DNA of 64,000 nt from Alistipes senegalensis (GCA_023665275.1 JAMPEF010000001.1:227135-291134), one strand, 5' to 3'; shown: positions 27,170 to 35,812, counted from the stretch's first letter. Made by a program: numbers and translations. The notes: generated from the letters alone by a model not told the origin.

Positions 27170-29551
27170 TTAACCAAGTATAACAGTTATATCATTGTTT
27201 TCATTGAGTAAATCAGCAGGAATATAATTTCCGTCAAGAGTGTTTCCGTTCAGGGTGATTGCCTTTACACCACTTTCAACGTGTGCGGAGTTGTCAATAT
27301 TAATATTGAGTTTTTTTCCACGGAAAACTTTTTCAATTTTAAAGCTGTCCCATTCAGCCGGAATTGACGGGGAAATTTTAAGACCTTTCATATCCGGACG
27401 CATACCACATATGCCCTCTACACAGCCTACCATTACAGTAGATGCTGTGCCGGTAAGCCAGTGAACGTGTGAACGTCCTTCATAGCGTGAGCCTCTTGAT
27501 TCTGTGAACTGTCCGTGTACGTATGGTTCGGAAACACGTATTTCTGCCTTGTCGTTCATGGAGGCGGGTGAACTTTCCATGAAGTATTCAAAAGCTCTGT
27601 TACCGTGTCCGAGAATTGATTCCGCAAGAATCAGCCAGCCTTGTGACTGTGAGAATATACCACCGTTTTCCTTTGTATCGTCGTTAAAGATATGCATTAA
27701 TGCACCGTCGAAATAGTGTTTTTTGTATGGTGGGTCAAGAAGTTTTGCACCATAAGGTGTATTTAAAATTTCGTGTACGCTGTCCATAGCTTTTCCGGAT
27801 TGTTCAGCGTTTGCAAATCCTGAAATAACGCTCCATGACTGAGGATTCAGCCACATATTAGCTTCAGGGTCTTTCCTTGCACCGACTAAAACACCGTCTT
27901 CACGGATACCACGGATAAATCTGTCATCGTCCCAGCATTTTCCGAGTGCTTCGGAAAGTTTTTCCTGAACATCATTTATATATGCTATATAATCGCTGTC
28001 GTTTCTTGATTCTGCCATATCTTTTATGACGTTCATTGCATAGTATAACTGGAATGCCACAAAAGTAGATTCACCCTTTGCACCAAGACGGAGACAGTCA
28101 TTCCAGTCTGCATGAAGTCCGGCAGGCATATTATGGTCACCCATATGATTCATTGAAAATTCTATAGCTTTTTTGAGGTGGTTATATACAGTATCTTCAC
28201 CGCCGTTAGCATAGACAATTACTTCATCAAGGAATTTTTCATTACCGGATTCGCCTAAATATTTAACAATAGTCGGGAAAAGCCATAATGCGTCATCGGC
28301 ACGGTATGAAGGGTGTCCGGTTTCCTTGACATATTCGGGGTCATCGGGGGTATTTTCGTGACCTGCATTGTGTGTGAACTTTACAAGCGGAAGACCTCCG
28401 CCGTTATCGACCTGTGCAGAAAGCATAAAGCGTATTTTTTCAAGTGCCATTTCGGGATTAAGATGTATAATTCCCTGAATATCCTGAACTGTATCACGAT
28501 AGCCGTAACCGTTACGCAATCCACAATAAATGAACGACGCCGCACGTGACCATATGAACGTAATAAAACACTGATATGCATTCCAGACGTTAATCATATT
28601 ATTAAATTCTTCGGACGGTGTTTCAACATTGAAATTTTCCAGCTGACCATGCCAGTAGTCTTTTAACTGTTTTATTTCTCCGTCGACTTTTCCGGACTGC
28701 TTGTATTCATTGAGGATTTTTTCAGCCTGTTCGTTATTGCGCTGACCTAAAATATAAATAAGTTCGATAGTCTCACCGGATTTTAAAGTTATATCGGACT
28801 GCAATGCACCACATGAATTAGAATTATAGTTCATGACGTTGCTGCACTTACCGGATTCAACGGCTATCGGATTGGAATAAGTTCGGTAAGCACCGATAAA
28901 ATCTGAAAGACTTCCGCATGATGCAGAAACATCAGCACCGACCATACCAAAAAATCTGTCTCTTCTGTCTTTTGCACTGTTTGAACTTATAGTCTGTACG
29001 ATTTTATTGTTGATAAATTCAGTCTGTGAGATAAAAAGCGAATACTGTAAATTAACCTGGTCTTGTTCGTAATTGTCTTCATTGGTGAACTCAACAAAAC
29101 CGAAAGTTGAAAGATTTCTGTCATTCTTGCCGGTATTTGTTATTTTAGTACGCCATACTTCATAAGTTTTTCCGTATGGGACGTAATATGTCACTTCTGA
29201 CTTGATTTCAGCGTATTCAGCGGAAATAACCGTGTAGGCTGTACCATGACGGCATTCTGATTTATACGTATCAAGTGGCTTTCCTACCGGTTGCCACGAT
29301 GCTGACCAGTAGTCGTTTGTATTGTTGTCCCTGATATAGATATAGCGTCCGGGAAGCGCCATATCTGAATTGAAACGGAAACGTGTTATTCTGCCGTTTG
29401 CACCGGACTTCACAAAGCTGTAGCCGGAGGCGTTGTTTGAGATGATAGCACCATATTCAGGGTCTCCGAGATAGTTTGCCCATGGTGCAGGGGTTGCGGG
29501 GTTAGTGATGACATATTCCTTGTTTTCAAGGTCAAAGTGTCCATACTGCAT
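27170..29551 (-). CDS. GH94 disaccharide phosphorylase (cellobiose/chitobiose phosphorylase-like)
   Basis: 793 aa, no signal peptide, so cytoplasmic. GH94 enzymes split a beta-linked disaccharide with phosphate, giving a sugar 1-phosphate and saving ATP. The start FDLENKEYVITNPATPAPW is the family N-terminus. The general-acid Asp lies in HADWNDCLRLGAKGES (about 475-490). DTVQDIQG and DALWLFPTI are also present. CSNVMNYNSNSCGAL and TPAPWANYLG look closer to chitobiose phosphorylase than to cellobiose phosphorylase as I remember them, so the substrate is left open (cellobiose, chitobiose or cellobionate). Good AAAGGAGT site; probably cotranscribed with the SH3 protein (30-base gap). Confidence 0.88.
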   Translation of the reverse strand: MQYGHFDLENKEYVITNPATPAPWANYLGDPEYGAIISNNASGYSFVKSGANGRITRFRFNSDMALPGRYIYIRDNNTNDYWSASWQPVGKPLDTYKSECRHGTAYTVISAEYAEIKSEVTYYVPYGKTYEVWRTKITNTGKNDRNLSTFGFVEFTNEDNYEQDQVNLQYSLFISQTEFINNKIVQTISSNSAKDRRDRFFGMVGADVSASCGSLSDFIGAYRTYSNPIAVESGKCSNVMNYNSNSCGALQSDITLKSGETIELIYILGQRNNEQAEKILNEYKQSGKVDGEIKQLKDYWHGQLENFNVETPSEEFNNMINVWNAYQCFITFIWSRAASFIYCGLRNGYGYRDTVQDIQGIIHLNPEMALEKIRFMLSAQVDNGGGLPLVKFTHNAGHENTPDDPEYVKETGHPSYRADDALWLFPTIVKYLGESGNEKFLDEVIVYANGGEDTVYNHLKKAIEFSMNHMGDHNMPAGLHADWNDCLRLGAKGESTFVAFQLYYAMNVIKDMAESRNDSDYIAYINDVQEKLSEALGKCWDDDRFIRGIREDGVLVGARKDPEANMWLNPQSWSVISGFANAEQSGKAMDSVHEILNTPYGAKLLDPPYKKHYFDGALMHIFNDDTKENGGIFSQSQGWLILAESILGHGNRAFEYFMESSPASMNDKAEIRVSEPYVHGQFTESRGSRYEGRSHVHWLTGTASTVMVGCVEGICGMRPDMKGLKISPSIPAEWDSFKIEKVFRGKKLNINIDNSAHVESGVKAITLNGNTLDGNYIPADLLNENNDITVILG

Positions 29552-29581
29552 AAATTTTTACTCCTTTGTTTTTATTCACTC

Positions 29582-30766
29582 TCAGAACGAGAGATAATCA
29601 GTGCTTGCATAACCTCTTGTGCCGTTGTATTCAACATAACACCAGCTACTTCCGTATTCAATTATGTTTACAGTAGTTCCGTTAGGCATTTTGTCAAGTA
29701 TATTGCCGTCCATAGATGCGGCATCACGGATATAGAGATTTGAACCGTTTGTCTTTACAGTAGCCGTTGAATAGTCGGTATAACCATAATAGCCACCTGA
29801 AAGTACAAGCGTTATGTAATCTGCATTTACGTAACCGCTTACACCACCGTAAGTTGTATAGTACCAGTTACTGTTATTTGTCATATAAAGGTCAATAGTA
29901 GTACCTTTTGGAATAGTAGTTACAACTGATGCGTCTGTTGACGGTTCAGAACGTACATTCAGAGGGTCTTTTTTAGTTGCAACTACTCCGGAACAAAAAT
30001 AGCCTTGAATATCTGTCATGTGATAATTATCAAAACTTATGTATTCTGAACTTACGAACCCTGTTTGTCCGTTGTACGTTGTGTAATACCAGTCTGAAAA
30101 CTCTGATTCATATATTTCAACAGATGTACCCTTAGGTATTGAAGTGAGTATTTTTGCATCTGAATCCGGTGCGCAACGGAGATTGAGAGGGTCTTTTTTT
30201 GTGACAATCTCACCTATGCCAATATAGGTGATACTACCATTTTGTGATGCAATATCAAAATTAATCCAGCCACCAGATTCTAACTTTCCCCAGTTCTGAT
30301 ACTGGTCGACTATAGTATAAGTTCCTCTGTCGCTGATATACCCTGTTGGTTTTGAATCAAAACTAGCGTTTTCGTATACTACAAGACCCACGTTGTTTAC
30401 TTTGTATGTATATGACGGGAAAGCCGGTTCTGTAACTGTAACTATAACGGTCACGGTAACTATTTCCGTTATTGGTTCGACTGTGGTTGTAGTAATTGTT
30501 GTTGTCTGTGTGGTAGTAGTTTCTTCTTCTGTGATTTCTTCAGTGGTTACCTGCTGATTTTCTGTAGTCATGATATTATTCTGATTGTTGCTTTCCGGCT
30601 GATTGTTTCCGCCGTTAATCATTGCACGCATTGAAGTTGACATTAATACAATTATGACCACAAAGAATATTATTACAGCTATAAGTATCATGTATATAAT
30701 TCTGGAATTTCCGGACTTTACCGGTTGCTGAGATTCTTTAGAAAAATCATTATTTAAATCTGACAT
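29582..30766 (-). CDS. membrane-anchored protein with four SH3b domains
   Basis: 394 aa. Cytoplasmic N-terminus, one helix (about 24-46), a Thr/Glu-rich linker (about 66-100), then four bacterial SH3 repeats (about 115-175, 178-240, 243-310, 320-394). The two middle ones share KKDPLN-R--P and SDWYYTTY/SNWYYTTY. SH3b domains usually bind peptidoglycan, so it likely sits outside, tethered to the membrane and touching the wall. No enzyme domain. Its ATG lies 1 base after the upstream transferase stop, with AAAGGGGA inside that gene. Confidence 0.85.
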   Translation of the reverse strand: MSDLNNDFSKESQQPVKSGNSRIIYMILIAVIIFFVVIIVLMSTSMRAMINGGNNQPESNNQNNIMTTENQQVTTEEITEEETTTTQTTTITTTTVEPITEIVTVTVIVTVTEPAFPSYTYKVNNVGLVVYENASFDSKPTGYISDRGTYTIVDQYQNWGKLESGGWINFDIASQNGSITYIGIGEIVTKKDPLNLRCAPDSDAKILTSIPKGTSVEIYESEFSDWYYTTYNGQTGFVSSEYISFDNYHMTDIQGYFCSGVVATKKDPLNVRSEPSTDASVVTTIPKGTTIDLYMTNNSNWYYTTYGGVSGYVNADYITLVLSGGYYGYTDYSTATVKTNGSNLYIRDAASMDGNILDKMPNGTTVNIIEYGSSWCYVEYNGTRGYASTDYLSF

Positions 30767-30767
30767 T

Positions 30768-31310
30768 TTAAAAATCCCCTTTGTTTCTGGTGCATACCGA
30801 TACTATAAACTTTCCGTCTTTAAATATATACTGCCTGAAAGCATGGTCTTTGACGGAAGATATTATCTTTTTGCCGTCGAATGAAAATTCAACGGTATTC
30901 AATGGATATGAAATCCCTATACCTATTGCCTTTACGTATGCTTCTTTTAAAGTCCATAGACGGAAAAATAATAAATCACGTTCATTTTCGGAGGCGTTTT
31001 CTATAAGTATTTTTTCATTTTCGGAAAACGCACGTTTAATGACGTTAGGACGGTACGGGCGTACACCCTCACAGTCAACACCGCATTCAGTATCTGCTAC
31101 AAGACATACTGCTATTCCGTTAGCATGGGAGAGGTTATATTTTATTTCAGGGTGTTCCGCAAGTGACGGCTTGCCGTGTTCGTTCCGGATAATTGGTGTC
31201 TCGTCAGTGACATACTCTATATGTCTTGTCCGTAGGCACTCACGGAGTAATTTATGTGCATGGGAACGCTGTTCCTTTTTCGGAACTTCTTTCAACGATA
31301 TAAGCAACAT
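30768..31310 (-). CDS. 4'-phosphopantetheinyl transferase, Sfp type
   Basis: 180 aa from the ATG at 31310, which has AAGGTGG 8 bases before it. A GTG at 31322 is part of that site and is rejected. It transfers phosphopantetheine from CoA to carrier proteins. Motifs present: GVDCEGVRP (Mg-binding Asp, about 77) and FFRLWTLKEAYVKAIG (about 118-133), with KPSL...NLSHA upstream. Its size fits Sfp/AcpT rather than the shorter AcpS. No carrier protein or NRPS/PKS is in the window. Confidence 0.9.
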   Translation of the reverse strand: MLLISLKEVPKKEQRSHAHKLLRECLRTRHIEYVTDETPIIRNEHGKPSLAEHPEIKYNLSHANGIAVCLVADTECGVDCEGVRPYRPNVIKRAFSENEKILIENASENERDLLFFRLWTLKEAYVKAIGIGISYPLNTVEFSFDGKKIISSVKDHAFRQYIFKDGKFIVSVCTRNKGDF

Positions 31311-31348
31311 ATTTTTAACCACCTTATAATAAAAAATCTTTTACGGAT

Positions 31349-31377
31349 ATTATATCACATTAATGACAAAAATGCAA
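31349..31377 (-). promoter_or_regulatory. promoter of the transferase-SH3-GH94 operon
   Basis: Minus strand: -35 TTGCAT, 17-base spacer, -10 TATAAT. Confidence 0.6.
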
Positions 31378-31382
31378 GAAAA

Positions 31383-31400
31383 AAGTGACAAATGTCACTT
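31383..31400. promoter_or_regulatory. inverted repeat between divergent promoters, candidate operator
   Basis: Arms AAGTGAC and GTCACTT separated by AAAT. It touches the -35 of the plus-strand promoter and lies 6 bases upstream of the minus-strand -35, so one dimeric regulator could control both directions. Confidence 0.5.
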
Positions 31401-31428
31401 GTTTTCATAAAATTCAATATGTTATAAT
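31399..31428 (+). promoter_or_regulatory. promoter of the small membrane-protein array
   Basis: Plus strand: -35 TTGTTT, 18-base spacer, -10 TATAAT. Only clear promoter before the array at 31512-36124. Confidence 0.6.
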
Positions 31429-31511
31429 TTGTATATGAAATGTATCTGTTTTGTAAAAGCGGATTAATTGTATGAAAGATTTTTATATGCTACAATAAAG
31501 GAGGACTTTAA

Positions 31512-31757
31512 ATGTGGGATTTTTTAAAGTTTATTATACCTACATTATTTGTTATATCTTTTATTCTGCTGAAAACTATTCCGAAAGACAATGAAATTTA
31601 TTCCGGAATAAAAAAATTTTTTAAGTTTTCGGTTTTGCTTTTCAGAATATTTATATCAATGTATATATTTATTTTTATAATAGATATAGTTTTCAGCATT
31701 TTTATTAGTTCAATACTTGAAGGAGTCCGTGAATTTTTACTTGGATTCGGATTTTAA
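31512..31757 (+). CDS. small membrane protein, first gene of the array
   Basis: 81 aa, two to three hydrophobic segments (about 6-22, 36-66). AAAGGAGG site 8 bases before the ATG. LLKTIPKDNEIY after the first helix resembles the LLKKTPKDSEKY loop of the next three genes, so it may be a diverged member of the same family (family A). No known domain. Confidence 0.65.
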   Translation: MWDFLKFIIPTLFVISFILLKTIPKDNEIYSGIKKFFKFSVLLFRIFISMYIFIFIIDIVFSIFISSILEGVREFLLGFGF

Positions 31758-31782
31758 AATAAATATAAAGGAGGATTTTTAT

Positions 31783-31998
31783 ATGGATATTATTTTTTCA
31801 TTTCTGCTGTTTATCGGAATGCCTGTGGCAGTAATTATATTTTTTATAATGTCACTGCTTGAATTTAAGGGTACTCCGAAAGACCATTTATACTATAAGA
31901 AAAGAAAGACAAAGTTTATAATTTCGGCTGTGCTTATGGGGATAATTTTGGCGTCAGTTGTAGTGTTGTTTATAATGATAATGATGATAATCAGATAA
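31783..31998 (+). CDS. two-helix membrane protein, family A
   Basis: 71 aa from the ATG at 31783 after AAAGGAGG; a longer frame from 31717 overlaps the previous gene. Two hydrophobic helices (about 4-26 and 43-69) joined by a basic loop (EFKGTPKDHLYYKKRKTKF). The loop should face the cytoplasm, with both ends outside. Paralogue of the products at 32014 and 32484. Confidence 0.7.
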   Translation: MDIIFSFLLFIGMPVAVIIFFIMSLLEFKGTPKDHLYYKKRKTKFIISAVLMGIILASVVVLFIMIMMIIR

Positions 31999-32013
31999 AA
32001 GGAGAAATTTTAT

Positions 32014-32451
32014 ATGTCAAGTATTATATCAGATATTATATTATATATTATATTTAGTTTTTTGGATATCGGAATACCAGTAGGAATAATTGTATTTTTT
32101 ATAGTATCACTGGTTTTGCTGAAAAAAACTCCGAAAGACAGCAAAAAATACAAGTCAAGAAAAAATACTTTTATAGTATCGGCGTTACTTGCCGGAATAC
32201 TTATAACAGTAATTGTGTTATCATTTTTAAATGCTGATATTATATTGGAAGGTCTTTTTTTCTGTATACCAGTCGGAATAATAATATTTTTTATAGTATC
32301 GCTGATTTTGCTGAAAAAAACTCCGAAAAACAGCGAAAAATATGAGTCAAGAAAAACTGCTTTTATAGTTTCAGCAGTACTTACCGGAATACTTGTGACA
32401 GCAGTTGTGGCATTGTTTATAATGACACAGATGATAATCAGGTATATGTAA
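32014..32451 (+). CDS. tandem-duplicated family A membrane protein
   Basis: 145 aa, two complete family A units in one frame (about 15-72 and 84-142). Each has GIPVGII-FFIVSL-type helix, LLKKTPK loop and a second helix (FIVSA-L-GIL). DNA of the two units and of the 32484 gene is nearly identical over about 80 bases, so duplication and fusion are recent. Four helices in all. AAAGGAG site. Confidence 0.75.
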   Translation: MSSIISDIILYIIFSFLDIGIPVGIIVFFIVSLVLLKKTPKDSKKYKSRKNTFIVSALLAGILITVIVLSFLNADIILEGLFFCIPVGIIIFFIVSLILLKKTPKNSEKYESRKTAFIVSAVLTGILVTAVVALFIMTQMIIRYM

Positions 32452-32483
32452 CCGATAGAAAATAATAAAGGAGGATTTTTTAT

Positions 32484-32717
32484 ATGGAAATTATTTTTGA
32501 AACTATTATATCGTGTCTGTTATTTATTGGAATACCAGTGGGAATAATAATATTTTTTATAGTATCGCTGGTTTTGTTGAAAAAAACTCCGAAAGACAGC
32601 GAAAACTATAAAAAAAGAAAAACTGCTTTTATCGTTTCGGCTGTGCTTGCCGGAATACTTGTAATGGCAGTTGTTGTGTTATTTATAATGATTTCAATTT
32701 CACTTACACATATGTAA
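32484..32717 (+). CDS. two-helix membrane protein, family A
   Basis: 77 aa with helices at about 10-35 and 52-72 and the loop LKKTPKDSENYKKRKT. AAAGGAGG site. Closest to the units of the 32014 gene. Confidence 0.72.
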   Translation: MEIIFETIISCLLFIGIPVGIIIFFIVSLVLLKKTPKDSENYKKRKTAFIVSAVLAGILVMAVVVLFIMISISLTHM

Positions 32718-32730
32718 AGGAGTGTATAAA

Positions 32731-32868
32731 ATGAGTGACAAGCTTTTTAAGAAAATATTAATAACTGTTCTGATTATCGGTGCAGTAAGTACAGCTGTAC
32801 TTGTCGGATATACATTTTATCTGCACGAACATTGTTCTATAATTTCCTACATAGCAAACGGAGGTTAA
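32731..32868 (+). CDS. 45-residue single-helix membrane protein
   Basis: A short frame ATG at 32731 to TAA at 32868. AAAGGAGTG lies 8 bases upstream. Sequence: MSDKLFKKI, one hydrophobic helix (about 9-30), then a short outside tail ending IANGG. Its last codons contain the GGAGG that serves the PstS-like gene (ATG 5 bases after the stop), so the two are tightly coupled. Its spacing, site and helix support a real gene, but no homologue is known to me. Confidence 0.6.
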   Translation: MSDKLFKKILITVLIIGAVSTAVLVGYTFYLHEHCSIISYIANGG

Positions 32869-32873
32869 TTATT

Positions 32874-33827
32874 ATGAAACTTTTCCGACAGATTACGGCG
32901 ATATTGTTAATAATACTTGTCTTTGCGGGATTTGATTTTTCCGTTTATAACCTGTTCACGAAACGCTACATAAACAATACAAGCGAACAGATGCAGGCAA
33001 AATCAATAGAGCTTGATAAATATTTACCGTTTGCAGAAAATTCAGAAGTTGTAAAAATTGATACGGACTTTAAATTGACTGAAAATTTACCCGTTATAGA
33101 TGGTGCGGCGGCATTGTATCCGGTATTTTCGGGATTTGTAGGTTCTGTATATCCGGAAGAAAGTGTTATTTTTGACGGTGAAAATTTCACGTCTGAAAGT
33201 TCGCTACAATATACAAATACTCTCAGGGCTTATAAATCGGTTGTGGACGGGGGAGCAGATATTATTTTCTGTGCCGAACCCTCACAACAACAGCTTGACT
33301 ATGCACGGGAGCAGGGTGTTGAACTGGAGTTCTTGCCGGTAGGACGTGAGGCTTTTGTTTTTATCGTCAATAATGATAATCCGGTTGATAATCTGACTGT
33401 TGAAGAGATACGGGGAATTTACTCCGGAAAATATAAAAACTGGTCGGAGGTCGGCGGTGACAATACCATAATTGACCCCATACAGAGAATTGAGGGAAGT
33501 GGGAGTCAATCTGTTATGGTGTCATTCATGGACGGCATACCCATGAAAAAAAATCCGTTCGGATTTATGGGACGTGCTATAGGTTTTTCGTTCAGATACT
33601 ATGTTTCCGGAATAGTAGCAAATGGTGGTGTGAAAATGCTTTCCGTGAACGGCGTATATCCCGACAAGGAAAATATATCGTCCGGAAAATATCCGATAAC
33701 GGTTGACTTCTATGCGGTTTACAGAAAAGATAATACTAATCCGAATGTTGATTTAATGCTTGACTGGATTCTTTCAGACGACGGACAGGAAATTGTTGAA
33801 AAATCAGGATATATTCCAATAAAATAG
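32874..33827 (+). CDS. membrane-anchored PstS-like phosphate-binding protein
   Basis: 317 aa from the ATG at 32874 with GGAGG before it; the longer frame begins in the small gene upstream. One N-terminal helix (about 6-25), no lipobox. The rest is a PstS-type periplasmic-binding fold: DGAAALYPVFSGF (about 79-91), VFIVNNDNPVDNLT, IYSGKYKNWSEVGG (about 179-192) and the anion-binding RIEGSGSQS (about 202-210). PstCAB genes are absent. It may be a sensor or scavenger rather than a transporter part. Its 3' end recurs as a remnant at 34213-34250. Confidence 0.82.
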   Translation: MKLFRQITAILLIILVFAGFDFSVYNLFTKRYINNTSEQMQAKSIELDKYLPFAENSEVVKIDTDFKLTENLPVIDGAAALYPVFSGFVGSVYPEESVIFDGENFTSESSLQYTNTLRAYKSVVDGGADIIFCAEPSQQQLDYAREQGVELEFLPVGREAFVFIVNNDNPVDNLTVEEIRGIYSGKYKNWSEVGGDNTIIDPIQRIEGSGSQSVMVSFMDGIPMKKNPFGFMGRAIGFSFRYYVSGIVANGGVKMLSVNGVYPDKENISSGKYPITVDFYAVYRKDNTNPNVDLMLDWILSDDGQEIVEKSGYIPIK

Positions 33828-33837
33828 GAGAATTTTT

Positions 33838-34194
33838 ATGAAAAATATTCTTGCTAAAATTTTCATTATTATAGGGGATATTCTGCAAATTTTATGGGAG
33901 TATTTTATGCTTGCAATATTTTACACTTTGGCTTTTAAGAAGTGGGTTGCATATGAAACATTTGACGGAGTAAAAATTTCTTTTGAAATACAGGATATAT
34001 TTCATATTGCTATAGTAACGCTGATATTTCTTGTGTTTGCGTTTCTGCCGTATGGATTGAGTAAGTGTTTATATTGGTGGTATTACGAGGAAAGAAAAGT
34101 TTCGGAACACTGGATTATACCATCAAAAATAATAAGCATTATAACAGTATTAATATATATAATTGGGAGTATAAGCGATTTTCTGAACATATGA
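33838..34194 (+). CDS. small membrane protein, family B
   Basis: 118 aa, three hydrophobic segments (about 5-28, 50-70, 95-117). TAGGAG, overlapping the previous stop, is the ribosome binding site. Characteristic blocks: IGDILQILWEY, FLPYGLSK and WIIPSKIISIITV, shared with the next gene. No recognised domain. Confidence 0.7.
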   Translation: MKNILAKIFIIIGDILQILWEYFMLAIFYTLAFKKWVAYETFDGVKISFEIQDIFHIAIVTLIFLVFAFLPYGLSKCLYWWYYEERKVSEHWIIPSKIISIITVLIYIIGSISDFLNI

Positions 34195-34212
34195 AAAGAC
34201 AATAAATGTATT

Positions 34213-34250
34213 TTGTCGAAAAAATCCGGATATATTCCGGTAGAATAGGA
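34213..34250 (+). pseudogene. remnant of a duplicated PstS-like 3' end
   Basis: This stretch matches the last 37 bases of the PstS-like gene (33794-33830) at about 32 positions with one inserted A. In the right frame it still reads KSGYIPVE-stop against KSGYIPIK-stop. It lies in front of the second family B gene exactly as the real 3' end lies before the first, so a PstS-family B unit was duplicated and then mostly lost. Confidence 0.7.
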
Positions 34251-34256
34251 AATGTT

Positions 34257-34850
34257 ATGTATATAATTATTGCAATAATTCAGATTTTCTGGGGGATATT
34301 ATGTGAGTTCGGGAATCCGTATGTGTTTTTTGCATTGCTTGCGGTTATGGGATTGTTAGGATTTTTTATGGAAAGTTCAAGAAAAAATACCTTAATTAAA
34401 ACTTTCATTATAACAGGGGATATTTTTCAGATTTACTGGGAATATCTTATATTTCTGATATGTTGTCTGTTTACATTTCCACGAGGTACTGCTAGCGAAA
34501 CAATGGATGGGACAGAGTACTATTGTGATTTTGATAATGTTATTATAATTATTATAGTAATACCGATATTATTTTTATTAGCGTTTTTGCCGTACATGAT
34601 AAGCAGACGTTTATATAATAACTGTTACAGTTACCGGAAAATGTCTGAAAACTGGATTTTTCCGTCACGACTGATAAGCATTATTACAGTTACGGTATAT
34701 TTTGCCGTTATAATAGATTTTCTTATCGAAAGCGGGGAAATATTATTTACAGCGTTAATAATTGCATATATTGTTATATTTCTGCTGATTGTGAGAAGAT
34801 GTTTCCGGAAAAAATCGATGAATAAAAATATTGATAATGTGAGGCGTTAA
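34257..34850 (+). CDS. larger membrane protein, family B
   Basis: 197 aa from the ATG at 34257, after AGGAAAT at the position equivalent to the first family B gene. An upstream ATG at 34206 would read through the remnant and is rejected. Residues about 48-150 align with the 118-aa paralogue (TFIITGDIFQIYWEY, FLPYMISRRLY, WIFPSRLISIITV). The N-terminal 45 residues (IIIAIIQIFWGIL) look like a further partial copy, and a C-terminal helix ends in a basic tail. Five to six helices. Confidence 0.65.
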   Translation: MYIIIAIIQIFWGILCEFGNPYVFFALLAVMGLLGFFMESSRKNTLIKTFIITGDIFQIYWEYLIFLICCLFTFPRGTASETMDGTEYYCDFDNVIIIIIVIPILFLLAFLPYMISRRLYNNCYSYRKMSENWIFPSRLISIITVTVYFAVIIDFLIESGEILFTALIIAYIVIFLLIVRRCFRKKSMNKNIDNVRR

Positions 34851-34853
34851 TAT

Positions 34854-35318
34854 ATGAAAAAAATCCCATTGCATACTATTATATTTTTTTATCTTTCGTT
34901 AATTCCGATGGTATTTGCTGTTAGTATAGGCGGTATTTTCTCGGTTTTCCTGTTGCCAACAGTTTTTATGTATATTTTTCAGGATATAAATGCAATGATA
35001 TTAACACCTGTTATTATATTTCTGCAAATATGTGCAATTGTTAACTATATTGACGCTTATAAACAGGTACATAGTTATAACTGCGAACTGTACAATAAAA
35101 ACAAAATACCATTATGGACAGTTAAATTTTTTTATTTTTCGATTGTAATGATGATATTGTTTTTTATGATGTGCGGATTTACCTTGTATGAAGGTGCAGA
35201 TTTGAAATATGTTATATTTTCGCCTGAAGCACTTATTTTAGTAACTGTTGCAGTATTATCAATCAGAAATTATTTAAAAGTCCGTAAAAACAAAAGTATT
35301 TATAAAGATAAGGAGTGA
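34854..35318 (+). CDS. membrane protein, family C copy 1
   Basis: 154 aa, four predicted helices. Starts MKKIPLHTIIFFYLSL; internal YIDAYKQVHSY is conserved in the next gene. Its first 45 bases are identical to those of copy 2. GTGAGGCG in the end of the previous gene serves as the site. Unknown function. Confidence 0.68.
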   Translation: MKKIPLHTIIFFYLSLIPMVFAVSIGGIFSVFLLPTVFMYIFQDINAMILTPVIIFLQICAIVNYIDAYKQVHSYNCELYNKNKIPLWTVKFFYFSIVMMILFFMMCGFTLYEGADLKYVIFSPEALILVTVAVLSIRNYLKVRKNKSIYKDKE

Positions 35319-35322
35319 TTTT

Positions 35323-35808
35323 ATGAAAAAAATCCCATTGCATACTATTATATTTTTTTATCTTTCGCTTGTGCCGGTGGTGCTTTTTATGATTGCATGG
35401 GGAATATGTATATTTCAAGGAGACCCCGGCGAGATTTTCGACGGAATGGCATACTCTTTTGCATCGTTCCCTGCAACAACCTTTTTAGCAATTATTGTGG
35501 TGTATTTGCAGATATCAGCTATTGTTAATTATGTTGATGCCTATAAACAAGTATACAGTTATAGTTATAAAAGATATAATGAAAATAAAATTCCTTTATT
35601 CACCGTTAAATGTTTTTATTTTTCTATTGTGATATCATTAATTTTTGTTATAGTATGCGGAACACTTTTATTTTACGGTTTTCCACTGGCAATAATAATT
35701 CTTTTAGCACCTGTTGTAATATTTTTGCAGACAGCGGCAATTGTAGGTTATTCTGATGCCCGTAAACAAGTCCGTGAAAACAAAGAAAGTCATACAGATA
35801 AGGAGTGA
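35323..35808 (+). CDS. membrane protein, family C copy 2
   Basis: 161 aa, four helices. The stop codon of copy 1 lies inside its leader AAGGAGTGATTTT, the same junction seen before copy 3. Contains YVDAYKQVYSY and a C-terminal GYSDARKQVRENKES, showing the internal repeat of the -DA-KQV- motif after each helix pair. Confidence 0.68.
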   Translation: MKKIPLHTIIFFYLSLVPVVLFMIAWGICIFQGDPGEIFDGMAYSFASFPATTFLAIIVVYLQISAIVNYVDAYKQVYSYSYKRYNENKIPLFTVKCFYFSIVISLIFVIVCGTLLFYGFPLAIIILLAPVVIFLQTAAIVGYSDARKQVRENKESHTDKE

Positions 35809-35812
35809 TTTT

